Of a stretch of DNA of 64,000 nucleotides, positions 15,329 to 23,989 are shown piece by piece (the stretch's first letter is position 1; each line of letters starts with the position of its first letter). This DNA comes from Anaeromicropila herbilytica (GTDB lineage Bacteria; Bacillota; Clostridia; Lachnospirales; Lachnospiraceae), in assembly GCF_016591975.1 (NCBI RefSeq), contig NZ_AP024169.1:1283501-1347500 (forward strand), read 5' to 3'. The notes below the pieces were generated by a model. That model was given only the letters and a program-made list of their open reading frames with translations, did no database searches and was not told the origin of the DNA. The position numbers and the translations under genes were made by a program.

Positions 15329-16246
15329 TTATTGTTTCTCAATTAAATGATACTTGTTAATCATCCGAATCGGATTATAAGACATTTTGGCTTTACGCAA
15401 ACCTTCCTGACCTAAATCATCTTCACGGTTAACAATTTTAGCATCTGGAAATTCATGTGATAAAAATTGCTGATTAATATAGTTATATAGACCAGGAATC
15501 TCAACATTTGCTTTTTCTATGTGAATGAATGCACATTCGATATCGCTTGCATAACTTCCAATAGAATATGCTTGTAGCTTTCCATCGATATAGACGCCAC
15601 CCATATTACAACATAGCTTGCAACAATTCTGAAAAATATTATGCAATCCTTCTTCTTCACTTGATATGGATTGATATTTATCTGATATTGTTCTAGTATG
15701 AAGCCAATGCTCATGGAAATCAACGATATCGTGAATATCCGAGCAACAAAGGGTACGATATTCGTATCTACCTTCGTATTGTTTAAGGAAAGAATTTAAA
15801 TGATTTTTCTTTTTATGATAGGCCCTTCCACTCAAAGTTTTTAGCTTTTCGGCATCATATAAGTAATCAAAACTATCACGATCCTCTATAATATCAAATT
15901 CTTTGTTAAATCGTTCGGATGATTTTAAAATATCTAAGTAGTAATCATCAACATTATGCATTTTAAAAGGAAGATTAAGTTCTTTATTAAAAAAGTCCTT
16001 AATTTCAAAAAAACTAGAAATTACTCTATCATCCTTACATAAAGGCATCATGGTAGATGTTTCTCCTAAGATAGTCATTTTATAAAAAAGATAGTCGTCT
16101 TTTTCATAGTAGCAAGTATTATAATAATTAGCCCATATAAATTGATTTAAAAATTGGCGTTCTGATGTATAATTTGTTCTCATATTAGAGTACTTTTCAA
16201 TAAGCTCTTTTGAGTCTACAGATAATTTTTTACAATCACAAGTCAT
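15329..16246 (-). CDS. DUF2156 / phosphatidylglycerol lysyltransferase-domain-like protein
   Basis: This 305-residue cytoplasmic protein starts at 16246 because AAGGAG lies 8 bases before that ATG; an upstream in-frame ATG at 16288 lacks a site. It shows the GNAT-like fold of the DUF2156 group: NQFIWANYYNTCYYEKDDYLFYK near residue 34, RAYHKKKNHLNSF near 141, GKLQAYSIGSY near 220 and a C-terminal VNREDDLGQEGLRKAKMSYNP. Relatives are aminoacyl-lipid synthases (MprF C-terminal domain), but this one lacks the membrane half. The substrate is unknown. It lies 98 bp after typA on the same strand and has its own ribosome site. Confidence 0.8.
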   Translation of the reverse strand: MTCDCKKLSVDSKELIEKYSNMRTNYTSERQFLNQFIWANYYNTCYYEKDDYLFYKMTILGETSTMMPLCKDDRVISSFFEIKDFFNKELNLPFKMHNVDDYYLDILKSSERFNKEFDIIEDRDSFDYLYDAEKLKTLSGRAYHKKKNHLNSFLKQYEGRYEYRTLCCSDIHDIVDFHEHWLHTRTISDKYQSISSEEEGLHNIFQNCCKLCCNMGGVYIDGKLQAYSIGSYASDIECAFIHIEKANVEIPGLYNYINQQFLSHEFPDAKIVNREDDLGQEGLRKAKMSYNPIRMINKYHLIEKQ

Positions 16247-16344
16247 AATATTACTCCTTACCTTTGGAATAAGAAAAGGGACTGCCATTTCTTGATGTCG
16301 ATCTCTTTTGTATGTGGACAGTTTAGTAAGCTATATAATACTAA

Positions 16345-18180
16345 TTATTTTGAGTTATTACGTCTTGCTCTCATTCTTAATGTTGGATCAAGGATTTTCT
16401 TTCTAATTCTTAAGTTATTAGGTGTTACTTCAAGTAATTCATCCGTATCAATATATTCAAGAGCTTGCTCAAGACTTAATGTTCTAGGAGTAGTTAATCT
16501 TAAGGAATCATCAGCACCTGATGAACGAGTATTTGTAAGCTGTTTTCTCTTACATACGTTAACTTCAAGGTCTTCAGCTTTGGCATTTGCACCAACAATC
16601 ATACCAGAGTATACTTTTTCACCAGCTCCAATAAATAATGTACCACGTTCTTGCGCATTGAATAAACCGTAAGTAATTGTTTCTCCTGATTCAAATGCAA
16701 TTAAAGAACCTTGTTTTCTATATTGAATATCGCCTTTGTAAGGACCATATCCTTCAAATGAAGTATTGATGATACCATTACCTTTGGTATCTGTCATAAA
16801 TTCTCCACGGTATCCAATTAATCCTCTAGCAGGGATTAAGAATTCAAGACGAGTATATCCGCCAGAAGCAGTAGACATATTTTGAAGTTCACCTTTTCTA
16901 GTGCTTAATTTTTCAATAACACTTCCAGAGAATTCTTCAGGAACATCGATAAATGCGCGTTCCATTGGTTCTAATTTTTTACCATGTTCATCAGTATGAT
17001 ATAATACTTCTGCTTTACTTACTGCGAATTCATATCCTTCTCTTCTCATATTTTCAATAAGAACAGATAGATGTAATTCACCTCTACCAGATACTTTGTA
17101 ACTTTCAGTAGTATCAGTTTCTTCAACTCTTAAACTTACATCAGTATTTAATTCACGGAATAGACGATCTCTTAAATGTCTAGATGTAACAAATTTACCT
17201 TCTTGACCAGCTAGTGGTGAATCATTTACAAGGAAATGCATAGCAATAGTAGGCTCTGAAATCTTTTGGAAAGGAATTGCAACAGGATTTGTTGGAGAAC
17301 AAATTGTATCACCGATATGAATCTCAGCAATACCTGCAATTGCTACAATGGCACCAACACTAGCTTCATTTACTTCAACTTTTTTAAGTCCTTCAAATTC
17401 ATAAAGTTTAGTTATTTTAACTTTTGAATTTTTATTTTCATCATGAGCATTTACTAGGACAACATCTTGATTTACTTTAATGTTTCCGTTATCAACTTTA
17501 CCAACACCGATACGACCAACATATTCATTAAAGTCGATAGTAGAGATTAGTACTTGTGTATCAGCCTCTGGATCGCCTTCTGGAGCAGGAATGTAGTTAA
17601 TAATTGTTTCAAATAATGGTTTCATATCAACAGGTGTCTCATTTAGGTCTAAACAAGATACTCCTGATTTTGCTGATGCAAAGACAAAAGGACAATCTAA
17701 TTGTTCGTCTGAAGCATCTAAGTCCATAAATAATTCTAAGATTTCATCAATAACTTCTGTTGGTCTAGCTTCTGGTCTATCAATCTTATTAATACATACG
17801 ATTACAGGTAAATCAAGTTCTAGTGCTTTTCTTAATACAAATTTGGTTTGAGGCATAGCGCCTTCATACGCATCAACTACAAGAACAACACCGTTAACCA
17901 TTTTTAATACACGCTCTACTTCACCACCGAAATCAGCATGGCCAGGAGTATCTATAATATTAATTTTAATTCCGTCATAATTTATAGCTGTATTTTTAGA
18001 AAGAATGGTAATACCACGTTCTCTTTCTATATCATTAGAGTCCATGACTCTTTCTTGTACTGCTTGATTTGAACGAAAAACACCACTTTGCTTAAGTAAT
18101 TCATCTACTAGAGTTGTTTTACCATGGTCTACGTGGGCAATAATAGCGATGTTTCTTACGTCATCTCTTTTAATCTTCAT
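16345..18180 (-). CDS. typA: translational GTPase TypA/BipA
   Basis: This 611-residue ribosome-binding GTPase is involved in ribosome assembly and stress or cold adaptation. The G-domain motifs are AHVDHGKTTL at residue 15 (G1), RGITI near 55 (G2), DTPGHADFGGEV near 77 (G3) and NKID near 131 (G4). Elongation-factor-like domains follow, and the TypA-specific C-terminal region has RGLIGYRGEF and NAQERGTLFIGAGEKVY. AAGGA is 9 bases before the ATG. Length is normal for the family. It probably reads alone or with the DUF2156-like gene downstream. Confidence 0.97.
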   Translation of the reverse strand: MKIKRDDVRNIAIIAHVDHGKTTLVDELLKQSGVFRSNQAVQERVMDSNDIERERGITILSKNTAINYDGIKINIIDTPGHADFGGEVERVLKMVNGVVLVVDAYEGAMPQTKFVLRKALELDLPVIVCINKIDRPEARPTEVIDEILELFMDLDASDEQLDCPFVFASAKSGVSCLDLNETPVDMKPLFETIINYIPAPEGDPEADTQVLISTIDFNEYVGRIGVGKVDNGNIKVNQDVVLVNAHDENKNSKVKITKLYEFEGLKKVEVNEASVGAIVAIAGIAEIHIGDTICSPTNPVAIPFQKISEPTIAMHFLVNDSPLAGQEGKFVTSRHLRDRLFRELNTDVSLRVEETDTTESYKVSGRGELHLSVLIENMRREGYEFAVSKAEVLYHTDEHGKKLEPMERAFIDVPEEFSGSVIEKLSTRKGELQNMSTASGGYTRLEFLIPARGLIGYRGEFMTDTKGNGIINTSFEGYGPYKGDIQYRKQGSLIAFESGETITYGLFNAQERGTLFIGAGEKVYSGMIVGANAKAEDLEVNVCKRKQLTNTRSSGADDSLRLTTPRTLSLEQALEYIDTDELLEVTPNNLRIRKKILDPTLRMRARRNNSK

Positions 18181-19049
18181 ATATTTATATCCTTCTTTCT
18201 TAGGTTATCCAATCAGATACGACATGGAACAGATAGGAATGTTTCATTTTATGTGTTATATCAACCTATATATAAACGTAAAACAAGTTTCCTAACTTAT
18301 ATTTTAGCATTAGTATTGACGTTTATACGTTTATTACTTCTTATTTATAATAAATATACCAATGCATAACACTACAAGTTTATATTCTAACATATAATTT
18401 GCAATTTACAAGTCATTTTAATATCCAGTGTCCAAATTTGGCTATTTTGCTAGGAGATTATGAATTATAATGTAGTTTATTAGGAATATTTAAAGTCAAA
18501 ATTTATAAATAAGTTGATAAAACTTTGAAATTGAGAAAAGGGAACAAAAGAGATTCATAAACATAATTTAAATAATATTGAAGTATTTACATGGGTATAT
18601 TTATAAAATATAGGAATTATATACTGGTTTTACAGTAATTGTAAAAAAAGGATTGATTTTAAGTATAATACGAGGTATAATTACAAATGAAAATTTGTCC
18701 AATCCAATGTTCTAATAACGGTTAGAACAGGATTCTTTATTTATTGATCATTTCGTATTTTGTCGGAGTATCCTATATTATACCAGATGGACTGAAAGAA
18801 AATAAGAAGTCTATTCTTATACTTTTAAAATGTAAAAATTTTACATTACAAAAGCACTTCAATAGATAATGAATACGAATTAGCAGAACACATTTATATA
18901 GATTCTGAATGAATTTAGAATAAATGTGAAAATATTAAAAAATAATAGAATATTTACTTCTAAAACATGCATCTTGTGAATAATATTAGTAATGGTAGAA
19001 ATACATATCATGTTTTTAGAGCAGGATTAAGAGAAGGGAGTCGTACTAT
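18181..19049. other. 869-bp gap with one promoter and two symmetric sequences
   Basis: The typA leader occupies the left end. On the plus strand TTGATT (18653-18658), 17 bp, TATAAT (18676-18681) is a good promoter and would give the SSB-like gene a leader of about 360 nt. In that leader are the hairpin TGTTCTAA / TTAGAACA (18708-18729) and the palindrome AATGTAAAA / TTTTACATT (18829-18847). A 46-codon open stretch from about 18733 has no ATG or ribosome site. I recognise no known RNA. Confidence 0.55.
18653..18681 (+). promoter_or_regulatory. promoter upstream of the SSB-like gene
   Basis: TTGATT, 17-bp spacer, TATAAT. It is the best promoter match in the 869-bp gap; the start site would be near 18688. 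Confidence 0.55.
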
Positions 19050-19679
19050 ATGACAGATAAAGTATTTGATAATAATCAAGTAAGTATTGCGGGAGAGGTT
19101 GTGGGTGACTTTATATTCAGTCACGACGTGTTCGGTGAAGGATTTTATATTTTGGAGGTATCGGTGAATAGACTAAGTAATTCTTATGACATCATACCGC
19201 TAATGGTTTCAGAAAGGCTCATGGATATTAAGAAGGATTATAAAGGCAAGAATATTGAAGTTACAGGTCAATTCCGCTCTTACAACAGACATGAGGATAA
19301 TAAAAATAGATTAGTATTATCTGTTTTTGTTAGAGAAGTAACCGTATGTGATGAGGATTATGAAAGTTCAAAACCTAATTATATATTCTTAGACGGATAC
19401 ATCTGTAAACAACCAATCTATAGGAAGACTCCACTTGGAAGAGAGATAGCAGATATTCTGCTAGCAGTAAATAGACCATATGGTAAATCGGATTATATTC
19501 CATGCATTTGTTGGGGAAGAAATGCTAGATTTGCAGAAAGTTTTACTGTGGGCGGTCATATTCAAGTATGGGGAAGAATCCAAAGCCGCGAATATCAGAA
19601 AAAAGTAACGGATGCTGACTTCGAAAAACGTGTAGCTTATGAAGTATCTGTAAGTAAATTAGAGTATATTGAAGAATAA
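19050..19679 (+). CDS. SSB-like protein with two OB folds
   Basis: This 209-residue protein is built of two single-stranded-DNA-binding-type domains. The first spans about residues 8-100 (SIAGEVVGDFIFSH, IEVTGQFRSYN). The second spans about 108-205 and is the more typical (DGYICKQPIYRKTPLGREIA, AVNRPYGKSDYIPCICWGR, GGHIQVWGRIQSREYQKK). The acidic tail of housekeeping SSB (DDDIPF type) is absent. Such proteins are common in Lachnospiraceae beside the normal SSB, as I recall; an accessory role in DNA repair or mobilisation is plausible but unproven. GGGAG lies 9 bases before the ATG. It is monocistronic, and a long hairpin follows. Confidence 0.85.
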   Translation: MTDKVFDNNQVSIAGEVVGDFIFSHDVFGEGFYILEVSVNRLSNSYDIIPLMVSERLMDIKKDYKGKNIEVTGQFRSYNRHEDNKNRLVLSVFVREVTVCDEDYESSKPNYIFLDGYICKQPIYRKTPLGREIADILLAVNRPYGKSDYIPCICWGRNARFAESFTVGGHIQVWGRIQSREYQKKVTDADFEKRVAYEVSVSKLEYIEE

Positions 19680-19744
19680 GGGAATCTATTCAATTGAATC
19701 AAGTAATGTCTAACAATTTACGAAGTTTTGGACATTTCATCATT

Positions 19745-19782
19745 ATTGTATAGCGCTATTTATTTAAATAGTGCTATACAAT
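19745..19782. terminator. 17-bp hairpin after the SSB-like gene
   Basis: ATTGTATAGCGCTATTTA pairs with TAAATAGTGCTATACAAT with one G-T pair. The following ATTTATGG is only weakly U-rich, so it may stabilise the 3' end as well as terminate. Confidence 0.65.
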
Positions 19783-19956
19783 TTATGGTTTTAGAAAATA
19801 ATAGCTTTTTCAAAAAAATTATGATAAAATTGCCGATATAAGTGAAATCTTATAGTGTTACAAATAATTTATTATTATTCTATATAATTTAGAGAGAATA
19901 ATGAATAAATCATAAGCATTTCATATGAAATGGATAGCATACTTTGAGGTGAAAAC

Positions 19957-20445
19957 ATGAGTAAAAAAGTAGTACAAGTATATTATGGTCAAGGTAAAGG
20001 TAAAACTACAGCAGCAGTTGGGCAGTGTATTCGAGCAGCAAGCCTTGGTCAAGAAGTTATTATTATACAATTTTTAAAAGGGAAAGATGCTGAGGAATTT
20101 TGTTTTTTGAATAAATTAGAACCAGACATTAAATTATTTCGATTCGAGAAAGCGCATGAATTTTATTGTGACTTATCTGATGAAGAAAGAATTGAAGAAA
20201 AGAAAAATATATTAAATGGTTTTAATTTTGCTCGAAAAGTAATAGATACAGGCGAATGTGATGTACTTGTACTTGACGAAGTACTCGGACTTGTTGATTA
20301 TGGAATTATAACGTTAGAGGATATTATTAAGCTAATCGAATTAAAAGATGATTATAGTAAATTAGTTCTTACTGGTCAAAATATGCCCGATGAATTGGTG
20401 AACTATGTTGATCTTATCTCAAAAATTGAACCAATAAAACAATAA
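19957..20445 (+). CDS. cob(I)yrinic acid a,c-diamide adenosyltransferase (CobA/CobO/BtuR family)
   Basis: This 162-residue P-loop protein has VYYGQGKGKTTAAVGQ at residues 7-22, the family's Walker A, then QFLKGK near 47 and VLVLDEVLGLVDYG near 105 with the acidic Walker B. It transfers the adenosyl group of ATP to reduced cobalt of a corrinoid. It is slightly shorter than the usual 170-200 residues, and the C-terminal end is brief. No other cobalamin gene and no cobalamin riboswitch is next to it, so salvage is likely, or another nucleotide-binding role. GAGGTG lies 5 bases before the ATG. Confidence 0.85.
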   Translation: MSKKVVQVYYGQGKGKTTAAVGQCIRAASLGQEVIIIQFLKGKDAEEFCFLNKLEPDIKLFRFEKAHEFYCDLSDEERIEEKKNILNGFNFARKVIDTGECDVLVLDEVLGLVDYGIITLEDIIKLIELKDDYSKLVLTGQNMPDELVNYVDLISKIEPIKQ

Positions 20446-20487
20446 AATACTAGAAAAAGAACAAATAAAAGATACAGATGCTTAGTC

Positions 20488-20516
20488 TTGACAAAGAATT
20501 ATACTAATGTTAAGAT
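20488..20516 (+). promoter_or_regulatory. promoter of the lysine riboswitch-dap transcript
   Basis: TTGACA (20488-20493), 17 bp, TAAGAT (20511-20516). The start would be near 20523, about 15 bases before the riboswitch. Confidence 0.8.
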
Positions 20517-20537
20517 TAATGCAATTGATATATTTTT

Positions 20538-20700
20538 GGTAGAGGCGCACTCTTTATCAGTAGATTGTAGGATATGTTCAGGCATAGATGAATACATTCA
20601 AAAGGAAATGGTGCCGAAGGTTTAATATTGCTGAGATATTATACCTGGGTATATGGTTAAGAGCCATATAACTGTCATCAATGACTGATGGAGTGCTACC
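20538..20700 (+). ncRNA. lysine riboswitch (L box)
   Basis: P1 is GGTAG (20538-20542) with CTACC (20696-20700). The conserved core is present: AGAGGCGCAC, then CAGTAGATTG, GGTGCCGAAGG near 20610, ACCTGGGTATATGGTTAAGAGC near 20643 and ACTGTCATCAATGACTGATGGAGTGCTACC at the 3' side. It senses lysine and acts by attenuation of dapA, which makes the first committed step toward lysine. The 3' P1 strand also begins the hairpin CCTAAAGAAT / ATTCTTTAGG (20699-20740), a probable competing fold. Confidence 0.95.
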
Positions 20701-20740
20701 TAAAGAATTTAATTCATGTTTTTTTATGGTATTCTTTAGG

Positions 20741-20770
20741 AGTCGACTATTTGTCGACTTTTTTATTTTT
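20741..20770 (+). terminator. riboswitch-controlled terminator
   Basis: AGTCGAC-TATTT-GTCGACT followed by TTTTTATTTTTT, between the lysine riboswitch and dapA. It should form when lysine is bound. Confidence 0.9.
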
Positions 20771-20810
20771 TGGAATTATAAACTATATTTCATTCTTTAA
20801 TAATAGCTTA

Positions 20811-20845
20811 CAATTGTCGCCTCTGGCGACTTAGAAATCAGTCAT
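20811..20845 (-). repeat. small hairpin leader repeat, copy D (inverted)
   Basis: On the minus strand it reads CTGATTTCTAAGTCGCC-AGA-GGCGAC, close to CTGATTTATATGTCGCC-AAA-GGCGAC at 9793-9817. It lies between the riboswitch terminator and dapA. Confidence 0.5.
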
Positions 20846-20929
20846 ATATAACTGAAAAGTCACGTATTAAATTGTATTCACTGTAAATAATTATGGTTAA
20901 TACAATCAAATTAATTGGAGGTGCTTTAT

Positions 20930-21817
20930 ATGGCTATATTTAAAGGTGCAGGTGTGGCGTTGATTACACCATTTAAAGAAAATATGGAAGTAGATTATGA
21001 AAAATTAGAGAAGTTAGTTGATTATCAAATTGAAAATGGTACAGATAGTTTGGTAATATGCGGAACAACCGGAGAAGCTTCAACACTAACACATGAAGAA
21101 CACTTGGAGTGTATTAGGGTAGCAATCTTACGTGCTAAAGGAAGAATACCAGTAATAGCGGGAACTGGTTCTAATTGTACAGAGACAGCAATCTATTTAT
21201 CGACAGAAGCCATGAAATATGGTGCAGATGGTTTGTTAGTAGTTACGCCATATTATAATAAAGCAACTCAAAAGGGATTGATTACTCACTTTACAGATAT
21301 TGCGAAAGAAGTGGATCTACCTATCATATTGTATAATGTACCAAGTAGAACTGGATGCAATATCACACCTGATACAGCAGCAATATTAGCCAAAGACGTA
21401 GATAATATTGTGGCAATAAAAGAAGCAAGTGGAGATATCTCACAAGTAGTAAGTATTGTCCAAAAGGTAGAAGGAAGAATGGATATTTATTCGGGAAATG
21501 ATGATCAAATTGTTCCGATTCTATCGTTAGGTGGACAAGGGGTTATATCTGTATTGTCAAATGTAGCACCAAAAGAAACACATGATATCTGTGAGAGATT
21601 CTTTAAAGGTGACCATAAAGGTAGTTTAGACTTACAAATAAAAGCACTTCCATTAATTAATGCTTTATTCAGTGAAGTAAATCCGATTCCTGTGAAAAAG
21701 GCCATGAATCTATTAGGATATGAAGTTGGAACGTTAAGAAAACCATTAACTGAAATGGAAGAGGGTCATGCACAGATTCTGTATAATGAAATGAAAAAAT
21801 TTGGTGTCATATCATAA
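20930..21817 (+). CDS. dapA: 4-hydroxy-tetrahydrodipicolinate synthase
   Basis: This 295-residue cytoplasmic aldolase condenses pyruvate with aspartate semialdehyde in lysine and diaminopimelate synthesis. The start ATG 20930 follows GGAGGT at 7 bases; a TTG inside that site is rejected. The motifs are CGTTGEASTL near 43, VVTPYYNKATQKG near 103, YNVPSRTG near 134 and the Schiff-base lysine in VAIKEASGD near 161. Length is typical. It is controlled by the lysine riboswitch upstream and is followed after 99 bp by dapB. Low lysine should turn both on. Confidence 0.97.
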   Translation: MAIFKGAGVALITPFKENMEVDYEKLEKLVDYQIENGTDSLVICGTTGEASTLTHEEHLECIRVAILRAKGRIPVIAGTGSNCTETAIYLSTEAMKYGADGLLVVTPYYNKATQKGLITHFTDIAKEVDLPIILYNVPSRTGCNITPDTAAILAKDVDNIVAIKEASGDISQVVSIVQKVEGRMDIYSGNDDQIVPILSLGGQGVISVLSNVAPKETHDICERFFKGDHKGSLDLQIKALPLINALFSEVNPIPVKKAMNLLGYEVGTLRKPLTEMEEGHAQILYNEMKKFGVIS

Positions 21818-21916
21818 TTTTGTGTTATTATATGAGTAGGTGTTTTTAATTGGTAAAACGCTCATACTTGAAGTTATACGAATTCACCAAATAGTTCAAA
21901 ATAAGGAGTAAACCAT

Positions 21917-22672
21917 ATGACAAAGATTATAATGCGCGGTTGCAATGGTAAAATGGGCCAAGTTATTACTGAGTTATTAAAAGAAGATGAAAATGCAAAA
22001 ATCGTTGCAGGTATCGATATTAACCATGCTATCAAAAATGATTACCCTGTATTTACGAGTCTTAAGGAATGTAATATATCCGCGGATGTTATCATTGATT
22101 TTGCATCATCAAAAGGATTTGATGATTTGATAGATTATGCAAATGAAAAGAAAACGCCTATAGTCCTATGTACAACCGGATTAAGTGAAGAACAAATTAT
22201 ATTAGCACAGGAAACAAGCAAGAATGTAGCTGTATTAAAATCTGCTAATATGTCATTAGGAATTAATACACTAATGAAATTATTACAAGCTGCAACTCAG
22301 GTACTAGTAGATGGGGGCTTTGACATTGAGATTGTGGAAAAACATCATAATCAGAAATTAGATGCACCTTCTGGTACAGCGCTTGCTCTAGCTGATTCAA
22401 TAAATGAGGTTCTTAATAATGAATATGCTTATCAATATGATCGTTCAAAGGAACTTGCAAAAAGAGAAAAAAAAGAAATTGGAATAAGTGCAGTTCGTGG
22501 CGGAACAATTGTTGGAGAGCATGAAGTAATCTTTGCTGGTACGGATGAGGTTATTGAATTTAAGCATACTGCTTATTCAAAGGCAATCTTTGCAAAGGGA
22601 GCTATTCAAGCAGCTAAGTTTTTAGCAGGTAAAGAACCTGGAATGTATGACATGAGTCATGTAATTGGCTAA
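21917..22672 (+). CDS. dapB: 4-hydroxy-tetrahydrodipicolinate reductase
   Basis: This 251-residue NAD(P)H-dependent enzyme catalyses the step after DapA. The N-terminal Rossmann turn is RGCNGKMGQ at about residues 7-15. The family signature is EIVEKHHNQKLDAPSGTALALA near 138, with the catalytic His-His and Lys, and the C-terminal part has VRGGTIVGEHEVIFAG. ATAAGGAG lies before the ATG. It is co-transcribed with dapA and closed by a strong terminator. The pathway also supplies meso-diaminopimelate for cell wall and dipicolinate for spores. Confidence 0.97.
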   Translation: MTKIIMRGCNGKMGQVITELLKEDENAKIVAGIDINHAIKNDYPVFTSLKECNISADVIIDFASSKGFDDLIDYANEKKTPIVLCTTGLSEEQIILAQETSKNVAVLKSANMSLGINTLMKLLQAATQVLVDGGFDIEIVEKHHNQKLDAPSGTALALADSINEVLNNEYAYQYDRSKELAKREKKEIGISAVRGGTIVGEHEVIFAGTDEVIEFKHTAYSKAIFAKGAIQAAKFLAGKEPGMYDMSHVIG

Positions 22673-22720
22673 AGAGGATAAATGTTCTAGTGTAAATTTT
22701 TTAATAAATAATAAAACATA

Positions 22721-22775
22721 TAATCGTAGGTTACTGTAGAATGTAGACAGTAATTTACGATTATTTTTTATTTTA
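22721..22775 (+). terminator. intrinsic terminator after dapB
   Basis: TAATCGTAGGTTACTGT pairs with ACAGTAATTTACGATTA (two mismatched positions), followed by TTTTTTATTTT. Confidence 0.9.
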
Positions 22776-22825
22776 CCACACTGATTTTATATGTTACCAA
22801 AGGCGACTGAAGGGAGCTAGTGTGT
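22775..22825 (+). repeat. small hairpin leader repeat, copy C
   Basis: CCACACTGATTTTATATGTTACCAAAGGCGAC continues into TGAAGGGAG, matching the TGATTTATATGT plus CCAAAGGCGAC core of the 9767 copy. The hairpin is imperfect here (GTTACC against GGCGAC). It is about 200 bp from the next gene; the rest of the 348-bp gap shows only an AT-rich stretch with no clear promoter. Confidence 0.5.
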
Positions 22826-23020
22826 CTAATTCCTAGGAGATATTCTGAATGAACCGTTGACTACAAGCGAAGTTGTGAAAAAATTGTGAAATGATGTAAA
22901 ATATGGATTTGTTCACAAAATTTTCGCAATCTGGTAGTAATATTTTGGTTAGGCTTGACTTGGGAGCTACTTACAAAGTTCCTATAACATAGCAGCGAGA
23001 ATATTAAGGGAGGCGTTATC

Positions 23021-23989
23021 TTGATTGAAGTAAAAGATTTAGTAAAAAAATACGGAAATCACTTAGCGGTGGATCATCTGAGCTTTACCGTTGAGAAAGG
23101 ACAAATTTTAGGCTTTTTAGGACCAAATGGTGCTGGTAAATCAACAACGATGAATATGTTAACTGGTTATATTTCTGCCACAGAAGGAAATGTCATTATT
23201 GATGGACATGATATTTTTGATGAACCAGAAGAGGCAAAAAAATCGATTGGATATCTTCCAGAAATACCACCACTATATCCGGACATGACGGTAAGGGAAT
23301 ATTTAAAATTCGTCGCAGATATCAAGAATGTTAAGAAAAATGAACAGGAAAAAATGATTGAGGATATCATGAAACTAATACAGATTAAAGACGTTTCAGA
23401 ACGATTAATCAAACATTTATCAAAAGGTTACAAGCAACGTGTTGGGCTCGCACAAGCAATTATGGGATATCCCGAAGTAATTATTCTTGATGAACCAACC
23501 GTAGGTCTTGATCCAAAACAAATCATTGAGATAAGAGATTTAATTAAAACATTAAGCAAAAAGCATACGGTAATTTTAAGTTCACATATCTTGTCAGAAA
23601 TTAGTGCAGTATGTGATATAGTCATGATTATTAATAAAGGTAAACTAGTTGTTACAGATACGCCTGAAAACCTTTCAAATCACATGGAAGGGGCAAATGG
23701 ATTATTCCTAACAGTCAAAGGAAACAAGGACACAGTATATGACGTGATTTCAAGTATTCCAAAAGTTACAAAGATTCATTATGAAGATAGTGAGGAAGCT
23801 AATACGGTATCACTTACCGTATATAGTAAAGAGCATGAAGATATACGAGAGGCTGTATTCTATGCGTTAAGTGAAGCAAAATGCCCAATTTATGATATGC
23901 ATTCAACAAAGATGTCATTAGAAAATATTTTCCTTGAATTAACAGGTAAAAATGATAAGGGAGGACTAAAAAATGCTAGCGATTTATAA
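23021..23989 (+). CDS. ABC transporter ATP-binding protein
   Basis: This 322-residue ATPase starts at TTG, supported by GGGAGG 7 bases upstream and by the normal family opening (M)IEVKDLVKKYGNH. Walker A is GPNGAGKSTT near 38, the Q-loop GYLPEIPPLYPDMTV near 86, the signature LSKGYKQRVGLAQA near 136, Walker B VIILDEPTVGLDP near 154 and the H-loop SSHIL near 190. The last 90 residues are an extra domain usual for ABC-2 exporters of the gliding/GldA-like type. It overlaps the permease gene by 17 bp. The four-gene set (ATPase, permease, GldG-like, DUF4340) is conserved in clostridia; its cargo is unknown. Confidence 0.92.
   Translation: MIEVKDLVKKYGNHLAVDHLSFTVEKGQILGFLGPNGAGKSTTMNMLTGYISATEGNVIIDGHDIFDEPEEAKKSIGYLPEIPPLYPDMTVREYLKFVADIKNVKKNEQEKMIEDIMKLIQIKDVSERLIKHLSKGYKQRVGLAQAIMGYPEVIILDEPTVGLDPKQIIEIRDLIKTLSKKHTVILSSHILSEISAVCDIVMIINKGKLVVTDTPENLSNHMEGANGLFLTVKGNKDTVYDVISSIPKVTKIHYEDSEEANTVSLTVYSKEHEDIREAVFYALSEAKCPIYDMHSTKMSLENIFLELTGKNDKGGLKNASDL

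Noticed and set aside
16292..16672. 126-codon plus-strand frame over the end of typA
   Set aside because: It overlaps the conserved C-terminal part of typA on the other strand; the composition is that of a shadow frame.
18733..18876. 46-codon open stretch in the gap before the SSB-like gene
   Set aside because: It has no ATG, only an internal TTG without a ribosome site, and a hairpin-rich context; most likely non-coding leader.
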